A stretch of DNA of 7,435 bases, from assembly GCA_959598545.1 (NCBI GenBank), contig CAUGFC010000087.1, forward strand, positions 1 through 7,435. The letters run 5' to 3'. The position numbers were made by a program, and so were the translations under genes. Below are positions 1 to 7,339 of this stretch, one piece after another. This DNA comes from an uncultured Olsenella sp. (GTDB taxonomy: Bacteria > Actinomycetota > Coriobacteriia > Coriobacteriales > Atopobiaceae). Each line of letters opens with the position of its first letter. Position 1 is the first letter of the stretch. The notes below the pieces were generated by a model. The model was not told the origin of the DNA. It saw nothing but the letters and a program-made list of their open reading frames with translations, and did no database searches.

Positions 1-1
1 G

Positions 2-628
2 GCCGCGCCAGGTGCGGACTTCGGGCCCGAGAGCGACTGCATCCCCTGGTGCCGCGAGCCGGAGCGCAAGGTGACCGTCGAGGACGTGAAGTATGTGCTC
101 TCCCTGCACTACCAGGGCACGCCCTACGACCCCTACGGCAGCGGCCCCGCGTCGTCGCGCGGCCTCTACCGCCCCATCGGCATCAACCGCAACTGCCAGC
201 TCGCGGTGCTTCAGCTGCGCCCCCACGTGGACGCCGGCCGTGCCGCGCTGCAGTGGGTCTCGCTCGGCAGCAACGCCTTCAACGCGCTCGTGCCGTTCTA
301 TGCCAACGTGAGCGTCACGCCCGCCTACCTCGCCGACACCACCACCCGGGTCACCACGGACAGCTTCTACTGGGCGAACCGACTCGTCGCCGCGCTCGCG
401 GACGGCGCCTACGCTGCCTGCCTGCCGCACGTCGAGCGCTACCAGGAGCGCCTCACGAGCCGCTGTGCGGCGCTGGTGCTCGCCTGCGACGCCCAGGGCG
501 GCGATCTCGAGGCCTGCAACCAGGCGATTGCCGACGAGTGCCGTCGCGAGACGGACGACCTGCTCGACAAGGTGCTCTTCGAGGCGAGCATGCGCATGAG
601 GAACGGCTTCTCGCGCAGCGACAACTAG
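2..628 (+). CDS. C69-family dipeptidase (PepD-like), C-terminal part, 5' end outside window
   Basis: The frame is open from the left edge to TAG at 626-628 and gives 208 residues. That is roughly the last two fifths of a family whose members usually have about 470-550 residues. The fragment matches the C-terminal half of peptidase family C69 dipeptidases. Recognisable blocks are VLSLHYQGTPYDPYG (fragment residues 32-46), RPIGINRNCQ (57-66), GSNAFNALVPFYANV (about 90-104), TDSFYWANR (119-127) and the terminal RSDN. C69 enzymes are N-terminal-nucleophile hydrolases that cleave dipeptides. The catalytic Cys is near the N-terminus and lies outside the window, so activity cannot be judged here. 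A GTG at base 71 could be mistaken for a start, but conserved-looking sequence continues upstream of it to the edge. The gene is followed by a 254-base gap before the next gene on the same strand. Family assignment is confident; the exact substrate is not known. Confidence 0.88.
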   Translation, partial: AAPGADFGPESDCIPWCREPERKVTVEDVKYVLSLHYQGTPYDPYGSGPASSRGLYRPIGINRNCQLAVLQLRPHVDAGRAALQWVSLGSNAFNALVPFYANVSVTPAYLADTTTRVTTDSFYWANRLVAALADGAYAACLPHVERYQERLTSRCAALVLACDAQGGDLEACNQAIADECRRETDDLLDKVLFEASMRMRNGFSRSDN

Positions 629-664
629 GCCGGGTGACGGGACGCCCACGGGAAACGGTCACGC

Positions 665-684
665 TTCGTCCCATCCGGGACGAA
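665..684 (+). terminator. Perfect 8-bp hairpin downstream of the dipeptidase gene
   Basis: TTCGTCCC (665-672) and GGGACGAA (677-684) are perfect inverted repeats around a 4-base loop, 37 bases after the dipeptidase stop. No T-run follows, so it is not a textbook intrinsic terminator. GC-rich actinobacterial terminators often lack one, which makes transcription termination or 3'-end protection plausible. It could also be a protein-binding site, since the arms are symmetric. The structure is seen directly; its role is inferred. Confidence 0.4.
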
Positions 685-825
685 TCTGACGCGCGCCTCG
701 ACGAGGCCGCGCCACGAGCGCGCGCCCGCGGCCCCCCACCGACCGCCGACCGACACAATCTGAAACCAACCGACCCCTCCGCCTCTCTCACCAGCGGCCG
801 CAGGCTCGTGGCAGCCAGCGGGAGA

Positions 826-852
826 TTCGCGTAAGGGTCCGCGTGCTAGGCT
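826..852 (+). promoter_or_regulatory. Possible promoter of the surface-protein gene (extended -10 TGC-TAGGCT)
   Basis: TAGGCT at 847-852 preceded by TGC (844-846) resembles an extended -10 element. A poor -35 candidate, TTCGCG (826-831), sits 15 bases upstream, shorter than the ideal spacing. Transcription starting about 6-8 bases after the -10 would give a 5' leader of roughly 25 bases, ending with the Shine-Dalgarno site at 872-878. This is one of the few less GC-rich spots in the gap. The call is tentative because the -35 is weak and no comparison was possible. Confidence 0.35.
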
Positions 853-871
853 CTCCGCCCACCCAATCGAC

Positions 872-878
872 GAGGAGG
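872..878 (+). promoter_or_regulatory. Strong Shine-Dalgarno site of the surface-protein gene
   Basis: GAGGAGG at 872-878 lies four bases before ATG 883. It decides the start. The next in-frame ATG (residue 22, base 946) has no comparable site just upstream and would remove the basic N-region of the signal peptide. Confidence 0.8.
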
Positions 879-882
879 ACCC

Positions 883-3800
883 ATGGCACGCGAACGACTC
901 GACGCACCCGGGACCGGGGGCAGGACACGACACTCGAAGAGACGGATGGGAGGAGGGAGGCCGCCGCGCCCCCTCCCCCTGCGAGCCCTCGCCCTGACGA
1001 TGGCACTGGTCATAGCGCTGGCCAACACCCTCGTGCCCGCGCTCGGGGGCGCGTCGGCGGCGGAGACCCAGGACGGGGACCGCGTCTACCTCAGCGTGGG
1101 CCGCTGGATCTACTACGGCGGAAGCGGGACCATGGGCACCTCCCGCATGAGCGTCAACGGCGAGGTGGCCTACTGCTCCGACCCCGAGAACGACTCGCCC
1201 ACGTCGGGCTACTACACCCGCGAGCCCATCCGGCCGCGCGCGTCCGGGGGAAGCAGCCGCCCCGTCGCGAGCGTGGAGCGCGCGATGTTCTACAGCTACG
1301 GCGGACCCGGGTTCGACGCCGACTTCTGGCGCGACTGCATCGGCGGCACGGACGGCAAGGGGCGACGCTTCGCCGCCGGCAAGGACTGGGACGGCTCGAG
1401 CATAACCACCGACGAGTTCTATGCCTACGCCCACGTCCTTCTCGCCGAGCACATGTGCAACAGCGCCTCCGACGCGCTCTACAAGACCTCGACCGACTTC
1501 AAGGAGTGGTTCTACTGGAACATCCTCGGCAGGACCTACGGCGGCGGGGCGACCAACCCCAACGCCGTCGGGCCGCAGATCGAGAAGATGAGCGTCCCCG
1601 ACGGCTTCGAGGTCTATCAGCTGGACACCGGCCACAACTCGAAGTGGCATGAGGGGGACCGCTCGCAGATCGTGGTGACCTTCGAGTACAACCCCTACGT
1701 CGAGGTGAGCTTCACCAAGGTCTCTGCCGACGCGACGCTCACGAGCGGCAACGACGAGTACGCCTACGAGGGGGCATCCTACGACATATTCGAGAAGGAC
1801 GGCGGAAGGAAGGTAGCCTCGATAACGACCGACGAACGGGGGCACGCGAGCTGCGAGCTCAAGCCCAACACGAGCTACTACGCCGTGGAGACGACCGCCC
1901 CCAAGGGCTTCGTCAGGGGGACGGGACGCGTCGACTTCAAGACGGGCTCGGGCGCCGGGTCGGTATCGCTCCCCGACGAGCCGGGGACCCTGGAGCTCGC
2001 GATTGCGAAGACGGACTCGGCGACAGGCGGCGCGGCACAGCCTGGGGCGTCGCTTGCGGGTGCCGAGTACAAGGTCGTCGACGCCAACGGGGACGCCCAC
2101 ACCGGCACCACCGACGAGGCGGGCCGCGTGAGCTTCGCCGGGCTCCCGCTCGGCACGGTGACGGTCACGGAGACCAAGGCGCCCGAGGGCTACCGGCTCG
2201 ACCCCACGCCCCACGAGTATCACGTGGGAGCGGACGAGCTCCCTGAGACCGGCGTCGTCAGCCTCTCCCCCGCGGACGACTTCGCGGAGGACGTCATCGC
2301 CTTCGACCTCGACCTCGTCAAGTACAGCGACACGGGCGCCGAGGGCTCGGGGCTGCAGGACCCCGCCGCAGGGGTGGAGTTCCAGGTCATATCCAACACC
2401 ACGGGAGACGTCGTGGCCACCATCACGACGGACGAGAAGGGCTTCGCCACGACCGAGGGCGGCTGGTACGGCGAGGGCGAGCGACCCGAGGGGGTCCGCG
2501 GGGCGCTGCCCTATGACGCCGGCGGCTACACCGTCCGAGAGGTGGCCTCGACCGCACCTGACGACCACCTCCCCGCGGACGACTGGTCCGTCACCCCCGA
2601 GCAGATGGTCGACGGCGTCACGCTGCACTACATCGTCGACAACGCCTTTGCGAAGACGCGGATCCAGGTGGTGAAGACCGACGCCAGGAGCGGTCAGGAC
2701 GTGCCGCTCGCCGGCTTCACGTTCCAACTCCTGGACGCCGAGAAGAACCCTGTGTCGCAGGACCTGTGGTACCCCAACCACGAGGTCATAAGCGAGTTCA
2801 CGACCGACGAGTCCGGGCGGGTCACCTTCCCCGGCGAGCTCAGGCCGGGAACCTACTACATCCGCGAGCTCGCGGCGGTCTCGCCGTATCTGGTGGCCGC
2901 CGAGGACATCGCCTTCACCGTCGAGAGCTCGCCCGCGCCGGCGCCGGTCTCCGTCGTGACCTTCCCCGACGACCAGGCAACGGGGTCGGCGACCATTGCC
3001 AAGAGATGCGCGACGGGCGCATGGGAGGGCTCGGACGACGTCCTCGACGAGGGGTGCGACGGCTCGCTCGCGGGCGCTGAGTTCGACGTCGTCTCGCTCG
3101 GCGACCTGACGTCGCCCGACGGCACCGTTCAGACCGTGACCGGCGAGGTCGTGGGACACGTGACGACCGGAGCGGACGGCACCGCCACGATCGAGGGGCT
3201 GCCACTCGGGACGGGCACGGCCGCGTACGCCTTCGTCGAGACCGCCCCGGCACCGGGTCACGCGCTCGACCCCACCCCGCACGAGTTCACGGTCAGCTAC
3301 GCGGACGACCGCACGGCCGTCGTCACCGCCTCGGCGGACGCGTCGAACGAACCGACGACGGTCAGGCTCGACAAGGCGGTCCTGGGGACGGGTGAGCCGC
3401 TCGCGGACGTCACCTTCGCGCTGTGGCGCGAGAACGACGGCGACGAGGCGGGGCGGACCCTGCTCACCACCGGCGAGGACGGCTCGATCACGATGCGCCA
3501 CCTGATGCCCGGCACCTATCACCTCGCCGAGGTCGAGACCCCCGACGGCTACCTCTCGAGCGGCGAGACCATCACCTTCGTCGTCGACGAGCAGGGGCTG
3601 GTGGAGGGCTCGGACAGCCACGTCGTCGCGGTCGAGAACGACCGCACCAAGGTCGAGCTGTCCAAGCGCGACATCACCTCCGAGGAGGAACTGCCCGGCG
3701 CGCATCTCATCCTGCTCGACGCGGACGGCGAGGTCGTCGAGCAGTGGGTCTCGACCGACGAGCCCCACCTCATCGAGGCCCTCCCGACGGGCGCCTACAC

Positions 3801-4857
3801 GCTCGTGGAGGAGATGACACCGCACACCTACGACGAGGCGACGGCCGTCGAGTTCTTCGTCGAGGAGACGGGCGAGGTGCAGCGCGTCATCATGTACGAC
3901 GAGCCCATCCGGGTCTCCGGGCAGCTGGACAAGCGCCAGGAGATAGCCGACCCCACGCGCCCGGGGACGGAGGCGAGCGCCACCACGGACGAGGGCGGGC
4001 CCAACCGCGCCGAGGTCTCCGTCTCCGACGACGGAAGCTACGAGTATTCCGTCGACGTGAGGAGCACGAGCACGACCTGGGTCGACGAGTTCACCGTGAC
4101 GGACGAGCTCGAGGCGGCGCAGGACGGACTGGCCCGGCTCACCGGCATCGTCACGCCCGTGGCGGGAGAGGACTACGACGGCCTGCTCAACGTCTGGTAC
4201 CGGACCGACCTCACCCCGACGGACCACGTCGACGGGAGCGGCGCCAACGCCACGCTCTCCGACGGCCACGAGAACCCCTGGCTCCACTCGGAGGAGACGG
4301 CCGAGACGCTGGGCGACGACGGTCGTGCGCTCTCCTACGAGGGCTGGAGGCTCTGGGCGGAGGGCGTGAGCTCCACCGAGGCGACCGAGCTCTCCGTCTC
4401 CGACCTGGGCCTCGCCGAGGGCGAGAGGGTCGTGGCGGTGCGCCTCGAGTACGGCCGCGTGGAGGCGGGCTTCTCGACGCGGTCGGATGGCTGGGACCGC
4501 GACGACCTCAAGGACCCGCACGACGACGTCGACGACGTGGCGCATGCCCACGAGGGGGACGGTCTCGCGGGAGCAGACGAGGACACGACCCGCTCGCCGC
4601 TGGTCGTCCGCATGCACGTCACCGATGCCTACGGGGCGGGCGCGCGGCTCACCAACCAGGCCCGCGTCGACCTGTTCCGCAACGGGGGCGGATCGGACGA
4701 GCTCGAGGCGCACGACAGCGACCGCGTCGAGCAGGAGCCCGTCGAGACGATCGTCCCGCTCCCGCGGACCGCGGACGCCGCGGCGAGCGCCCTGGGCGTG
4801 GCAGCGTTCGGGGTCGTCGCCCTGCTCCTCGGCATGAGGCGCCGACCGCGTCGCTAA
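883..4857 (+). CDS. Large SpaA/CnaB-repeat cell-wall-anchored surface protein (adhesin or pilin-related)
   Basis: This 1324-residue secreted protein probably acts in adhesion at the cell surface. A long basic N-region and hydrophobic core (about 35-54) end in ASAA-E, suggesting signal cleavage near residue 60. Residues about 65-270 form the head: AYCSDPENDSPTSGYY (96-111), an SYGGPG block, Cys at 98, 152 and 192, and a closing YQLDTGHNSKW block. This resembles the N-terminal domain of many clostridial and coriobacterial SpaA adhesins, some annotated as thioester-forming, but I see no clear TQxA glutamine motif. Residues 272-1008 hold seven SpaA-like domains, most with an early Lys strand (such as AIAKTD or QVVKTD) and a late Glu strand (such as TETKAPEGY). 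These could form internal Lys-Asn/Asp isopeptide bonds. Residues 1009-1281 form a C-terminal module with DEFTVTDEL and DYDGLLNVWY. LPRTA (1293-1297), a hydrophobic segment and RRRPRR complete the wall anchor. No YPKN-type pilin lysine motif or sortase gene is visible. A binding target cannot be named. Confidence 0.9.
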   Translation: MARERLDAPGTGGRTRHSKRRMGGGRPPRPLPLRALALTMALVIALANTLVPALGGASAAETQDGDRVYLSVGRWIYYGGSGTMGTSRMSVNGEVAYCSDPENDSPTSGYYTREPIRPRASGGSSRPVASVERAMFYSYGGPGFDADFWRDCIGGTDGKGRRFAAGKDWDGSSITTDEFYAYAHVLLAEHMCNSASDALYKTSTDFKEWFYWNILGRTYGGGATNPNAVGPQIEKMSVPDGFEVYQLDTGHNSKWHEGDRSQIVVTFEYNPYVEVSFTKVSADATLTSGNDEYAYEGASYDIFEKDGGRKVASITTDERGHASCELKPNTSYYAVETTAPKGFVRGTGRVDFKTGSGAGSVSLPDEPGTLELAIAKTDSATGGAAQPGASLAGAEYKVVDANGDAHTGTTDEAGRVSFAGLPLGTVTVTETKAPEGYRLDPTPHEYHVGADELPETGVVSLSPADDFAEDVIAFDLDLVKYSDTGAEGSGLQDPAAGVEFQVISNTTGDVVATITTDEKGFATTEGGWYGEGERPEGVRGALPYDAGGYTVREVASTAPDDHLPADDWSVTPEQMVDGVTLHYIVDNAFAKTRIQVVKTDARSGQDVPLAGFTFQLLDAEKNPVSQDLWYPNHEVISEFTTDESGRVTFPGELRPGTYYIRELAAVSPYLVAAEDIAFTVESSPAPAPVSVVTFPDDQATGSATIAKRCATGAWEGSDDVLDEGCDGSLAGAEFDVVSLGDLTSPDGTVQTVTGEVVGHVTTGADGTATIEGLPLGTGTAAYAFVETAPAPGHALDPTPHEFTVSYADDRTAVVTASADASNEPTTVRLDKAVLGTGEPLADVTFALWRENDGDEAGRTLLTTGEDGSITMRHLMPGTYHLAEVETPDGYLSSGETITFVVDEQGLVEGSDSHVVAVENDRTKVELSKRDITSEEELPGAHLILLDADGEVVEQWVSTDEPHLIEALPTGAYTLVEEMTPHTYDEATAVEFFVEETGEVQRVIMYDEPIRVSGQLDKRQEIADPTRPGTEASATTDEGGPNRAEVSVSDDGSYEYSVDVRSTSTTWVDEFTVTDELEAAQDGLARLTGIVTPVAGEDYDGLLNVWYRTDLTPTDHVDGSGANATLSDGHENPWLHSEETAETLGDDGRALSYEGWRLWAEGVSSTEATELSVSDLGLAEGERVVAVRLEYGRVEAGFSTRSDGWDRDDLKDPHDDVDDVAHAHEGDGLAGADEDTTRSPLVVRMHVTDAYGAGARLTNQARVDLFRNGGGSDELEAHDSDRVEQEPVETIVPLPRTADAAASALGVAAFGVVALLLGMRRRPRR
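1696..3906 (+). repeat. Array of seven SpaA/CnaB-like domains within the surface protein
   Basis: The approximate domain limits in residues are 272-366, 368-466, 470-590, 592-701, 702-824, 825-919 and 921-1008. Each opens with a strand carrying Lys (TKVS, AKTD, VKYSD, VKTD, AKRC, LDKAV, SKRD). Each also has a late strand carrying Glu (AVETTAPKG, TETKAPEGY, REVASTAP, RELAAVSP, VETAPAPG, AEVETPDGY, VEEMTPHTY). These are the features expected of isopeptide-forming Ig-like folds, which make a stiff protease-resistant stalk. Domain 3 carries an insert of about 30 residues. Domain 5 has two Cys (709, 725) that could form a disulfide. Domains are divergent at the protein level except for the domain 2/domain 5 similarity. 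Boundaries were judged by eye. Confidence 0.75.
4759..4854 (+). other. C-terminal cell-wall sorting signal, LPRTA type
   Basis: The last 32 residues of the surface protein have the three-part sorting architecture: LPRTA (1293-1297), a hydrophobic stretch of about 18 residues, and the basic tail RRRPRR. A sortase would cut between Thr and the next residue and link Thr to the cell wall. The fifth position is Ala, not the usual Gly. LPxTA motifs are known for class D sortases such as Bacillus SrtC (LPNTA), so a dedicated sortase elsewhere in the genome is possible. Confidence 0.85.
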
Positions 4858-4884
4858 CCGGGAGGGGCCGACGTCGACGAGAAG

Positions 4885-4915
4885 GGCGGGAGGGGCCGCC
4901 AAGGTCCCTCCCGCC
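4885..4915. terminator. Probable bidirectional terminator between convergent genes
   Basis: A 10-bp perfect stem (4885-4894 with 4906-4915) extends inward by one G-U and two C-G pairs. The total is about 13 bp around a five-base loop (4898-4902). It sits in the 99-base gap between the stop codons of the surface-protein gene (+) and metQ (-), where a shared terminator is expected. The + side has no T-run; the - side is followed by CTTCTCGTC, weakly T-containing. An 11-base direct repeat of the 5' arm (GGGAGGGGCCG) occurs at 4860-4870 and at 4888-4898, so an alternative larger fold is possible. Confidence 0.7.
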
Positions 4916-4921
4916 GCGCAT

Positions 4922-4933
4922 GCTCCCGGGAGC
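4922..4933. repeat. 12-bp perfect palindrome in the convergent gap
   Basis: GCTCCCGGGAGC is self-complementary over all 12 bases and lies 23 bases past the metQ stop in its direction of transcription. As RNA it has no room for a loop unless the central bases open. It may support termination or be a protein site, or may reflect GC-rich chance. Confidence 0.35.
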
Positions 4934-4956
4934 CGCTCGGTTCTCTCGCCCGCCGC

Positions 4957-5814
4957 CTAGAAGGCCGCCTGGACGCTCTCGCCGAAGGTGTCCTCGAGGT
5001 ACGCCTTGAAGTCGTCGGTCTTGAGCACGTCGACGAGCGCGGCGATGCGCGGATCGTCCTCGAGCTCGGGGCGCGTGACGATGATGTTCACGTACTGCTC
5101 GCGGATGGCGGTGGACTCGGCGTTCTCGACGGCGACGGCGTCCTCGATGCGGAAGCCGGCGTCGATCGCGTAGTTGCCGTTGATGATCGAGAAGTCGACG
5201 TCGGCGAGCGTCGCGGGGAGCACCGCCGCCTCCTGCTCCAGGATCTCCAGGTTGTGCGGGTTGTCGACGATGTCCTTCGCGGTCGCCTCGTAGCCGGCCG
5301 CCTCGTCGAGCGTGATGAGGCCGAGGTCCTGCAGCAGCATGAGCGCGCGACCCTCGTTCGTGGGGTCGTTGGGCACCGAGATGACGGCGCCGTCCGCGAC
5401 GGAGTCGATGTCGCTCGACTTACCCGGGAAGACGCCCATGGGCTCGTAGTGGATGCCGGCGACGTTCACGAGGTCGGAGCCGTTCTCCTCGTTGTAGTTG
5501 TCGAGGTACTGGATGTGCTGGTAGTAGTTGCAGTCCAGGTCGCTGGTGACGGTGTCGGCGTTGATGCGCGGGTAGTCGGTCATCTCGCGCACGTCGAGCG
5601 TGACGCCCTGCTCCTCGAGCAGCGGTGCGGCGAAGTCGTTCAGAATCTCGGCATGGGGGCTCGGCGTCGCACCGATGACGAGCGGCCCGGAGGCCGTCTC
5701 GGCGGAGTCGGGGCCCTGCTCGGCGGGGGCGCCGCCGCAGGCGGCGAGCGGGACGGCTGCCAGCGTGGCGGCTGCGGCGAGAAGCGAGCGGCGGGTGATG
5801 GAGAGGTTCGACAT
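4957..5814 (-). CDS. metQ: Methionine ABC transporter substrate-binding lipoprotein MetQ (NLPA family)
   Basis: This 285-residue protein binds methionine (possibly both isomers) outside the membrane and delivers it to MetI. The N-terminus has a basic region, a hydrophobic core (11-25) and the lipobox LAAC with Cys26 as the lipidation site, followed by a short polar linker. TRRSLL (7-12) also resembles a twin-arginine signal. NLPA-family blocks are VIGATPSPHAEIL (46-58), a DCNYYQHIQYL block (94-104) corresponding to the usual D-N-FQH-YL substrate region, NDPTNEGRAL (149-158) and INGNYAIDAG (211-220). Length is normal for the family. It is the last gene of the operon, 23 bases after metI. The start at 5814 is supported by AAAGGAA (5822-5828), seven bases upstream. 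Some relatives bind dipeptides or other amino acids, so methionine is inferred from family and operon. Confidence 0.93.
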   Translation of the reverse strand: MSNLSITRRSLLAAAATLAAVPLAACGGAPAEQGPDSAETASGPLVIGATPSPHAEILNDFAAPLLEEQGVTLDVREMTDYPRINADTVTSDLDCNYYQHIQYLDNYNEENGSDLVNVAGIHYEPMGVFPGKSSDIDSVADGAVISVPNDPTNEGRALMLLQDLGLITLDEAAGYEATAKDIVDNPHNLEILEQEAAVLPATLADVDFSIINGNYAIDAGFRIEDAVAVENAESTAIREQYVNIIVTRPELEDDPRIAALVDVLKTDDFKAYLEDTFGESVQAAF

Positions 5815-5821
5815 GATGGCG

Positions 5822-5828
5822 TTCCTTT
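5822..5828 (-). promoter_or_regulatory. Ribosome binding site of metQ
   Basis: AAAGGAA on the minus strand lies seven bases before ATG 5814, inside the 23-base metI-metQ gap. It gives metQ its own translation initiation, which would suit a binding protein needed in excess over the membrane complex. No terminator or promoter is visible in the gap. Confidence 0.65.
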
Positions 5829-5837
5829 CGGACGAGG

Positions 5838-6510
5838 TTACTGGATTCGATGATCGACGCGGCGCGCGACGAGGTCGCAGACACTCTGGATGATCTGGAC
5901 CATGGCGATCAGGATGACCACCGCGGCGACCATGACGTCGGTCTGGTAGCGGTAGTAGCCGTATCGGATGGCGATGTCACCCAGGCCGCCGGCGCCGATG
6001 GCGCCCGCCATGGCGGTGTAGCCCAGGACGGAGATGAGCACGACGGCGACGCCGCGCACGATCGAGGGCAGCGCCTCGGGCAGAAGCGCCGAGAACACGA
6101 TGCGCGGGGTGCTCGCGCCGCAGGCCTCGACGGCCTCGACGCTCTCGCGCGGGACCTCGGCGAGCGACTGCTCGATCATGCGTGCGATGAAGGGCGACGC
6201 GGACAGCACGAGCGGCGGGATCGTGCCGAGGATCCCCGAGCCCGTGCCCATGACGAGGCGCGTGAACGGGATGATGAACACCATGAGCACGATGAACGGG
6301 AACGAGCGGAGGATGTTGACCACCCAGCCGAGCACCGCGTTGAGCACGGGCATGGGACGCAGCGACCCCGGCGCGGTCAGGTAGAGCACGACGCCCAGGG
6401 CGAGGCCGATCACGTAGGAGATGGCCGTCGGGACGAGCACCATGACGACGGTAGAGCCCGTGCCCTCCATCAGGAGCTCGCCGTACTCGGCGAGAAACGC
6501 ACTCAGAGCA

Positions 6511-6518
<8 letters not shown>
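5838..6518 (-). CDS. metI: Methionine ABC transporter permease MetI
   Basis: This 226-residue membrane protein forms the translocation channel as a dimer with two MetN subunits. About five hydrophobic segments are visible (near residues 22-46, 62-86, 97-115, 153-175 and 194-216). Between the third and fourth is the EAA loop, EAVEACGASTPRI (128-140) continuing to LLPEALP (145-151), which docks on the ATPase. GAIGAGGLGDIAIRYGYYR (172-190) is typical of MetI. Family members are about 215-230 residues. I chose ATG at 6518 over an upstream in-frame ATG at 6584. The longer form adds a Pro/Ser-rich stretch lying wholly inside the metN 3' end. The 6518 start overlaps the metN stop by 8 bases and has AGAGGG (6528-6533) nine bases before it. 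Translation is probably coupled to metN. Confidence 0.93.
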
Positions 6519-7260
<742 letters not shown>

Positions 7261-7263
7261 GCG

Positions 7264-7277
7264 CGAGGCTCCGCTCG
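7264..7277 (-). promoter_or_regulatory. metN ribosome binding site set in the loop of a small hairpin
   Basis: The minus-strand CGGAG (7269-7273) is eight bases before ATG 7260. It is flanked by complementary arms 7264-7267 and 7274-7277 (four G/C/A/T pairs), which present the site in a six-base loop. The upstream CTCC within 7290-7295 is also complementary to its GGAG, so accessibility could be switched by upstream folding. The site itself is clear; the structural control is inferred. Confidence 0.5.
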
Positions 7278-7289
7278 ATGACGTGGGTG

Positions 7290-7339
7290 GGGAGGGCCGC
7301 CTCCCGCCGGAGACGACCTAGTGAAGGCGCCCGGTCTCC
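7290..7339 (-). promoter_or_regulatory. Competing stem-loops in the metN leader
   Basis: Three stems can form in the minus-strand transcript. Stem A pairs GGAGAC (7334-7339) with GTCTCC (7309-7314) around the stop codon of the short upstream frame. Stem B pairs CTCC (7309-7312) with GGAG (7301-7304). Stem C pairs GGGAGG (7300-7305) with CCTCCC (7290-7295) over a four-base loop. B excludes both A and C, while A and C can coexist. None is followed by a T-run, so a translational or Rho-linked switch would fit better than an intrinsic terminator. GC-rich sequence makes some pairing likely by chance. Confidence 0.4.

Noticed and set aside
2740..2790. Pilin-type lysine motif suggested by WYPNHEV in the adhesin
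   Set aside because: The YPKN/YPK pilin motif requires the Lys used for polymerisation, and here the sequence is YPNH. No pilin-class sortase gene is adjacent.
625..4902. A 1425-codon open frame on the minus strand opposite the surface-protein gene
   Set aside because: It is codon-aligned with the sense frame, so antisense stops arise only from sense TTA, CTA or TCA codons, which this GC-biased gene avoids. Its translation is low-complexity Arg/Gly/Val-rich with no domain, while the sense strand has a signal peptide, repeats and sorting signal.
3423..5009. A 528-codon plus-strand frame overlapping the adhesin 3' half
   Set aside because: Its product is Arg/Pro-rich with no recognisable motif, it overlaps a strongly supported gene in another frame, and it runs through the terminator hairpin into the opposing metQ.
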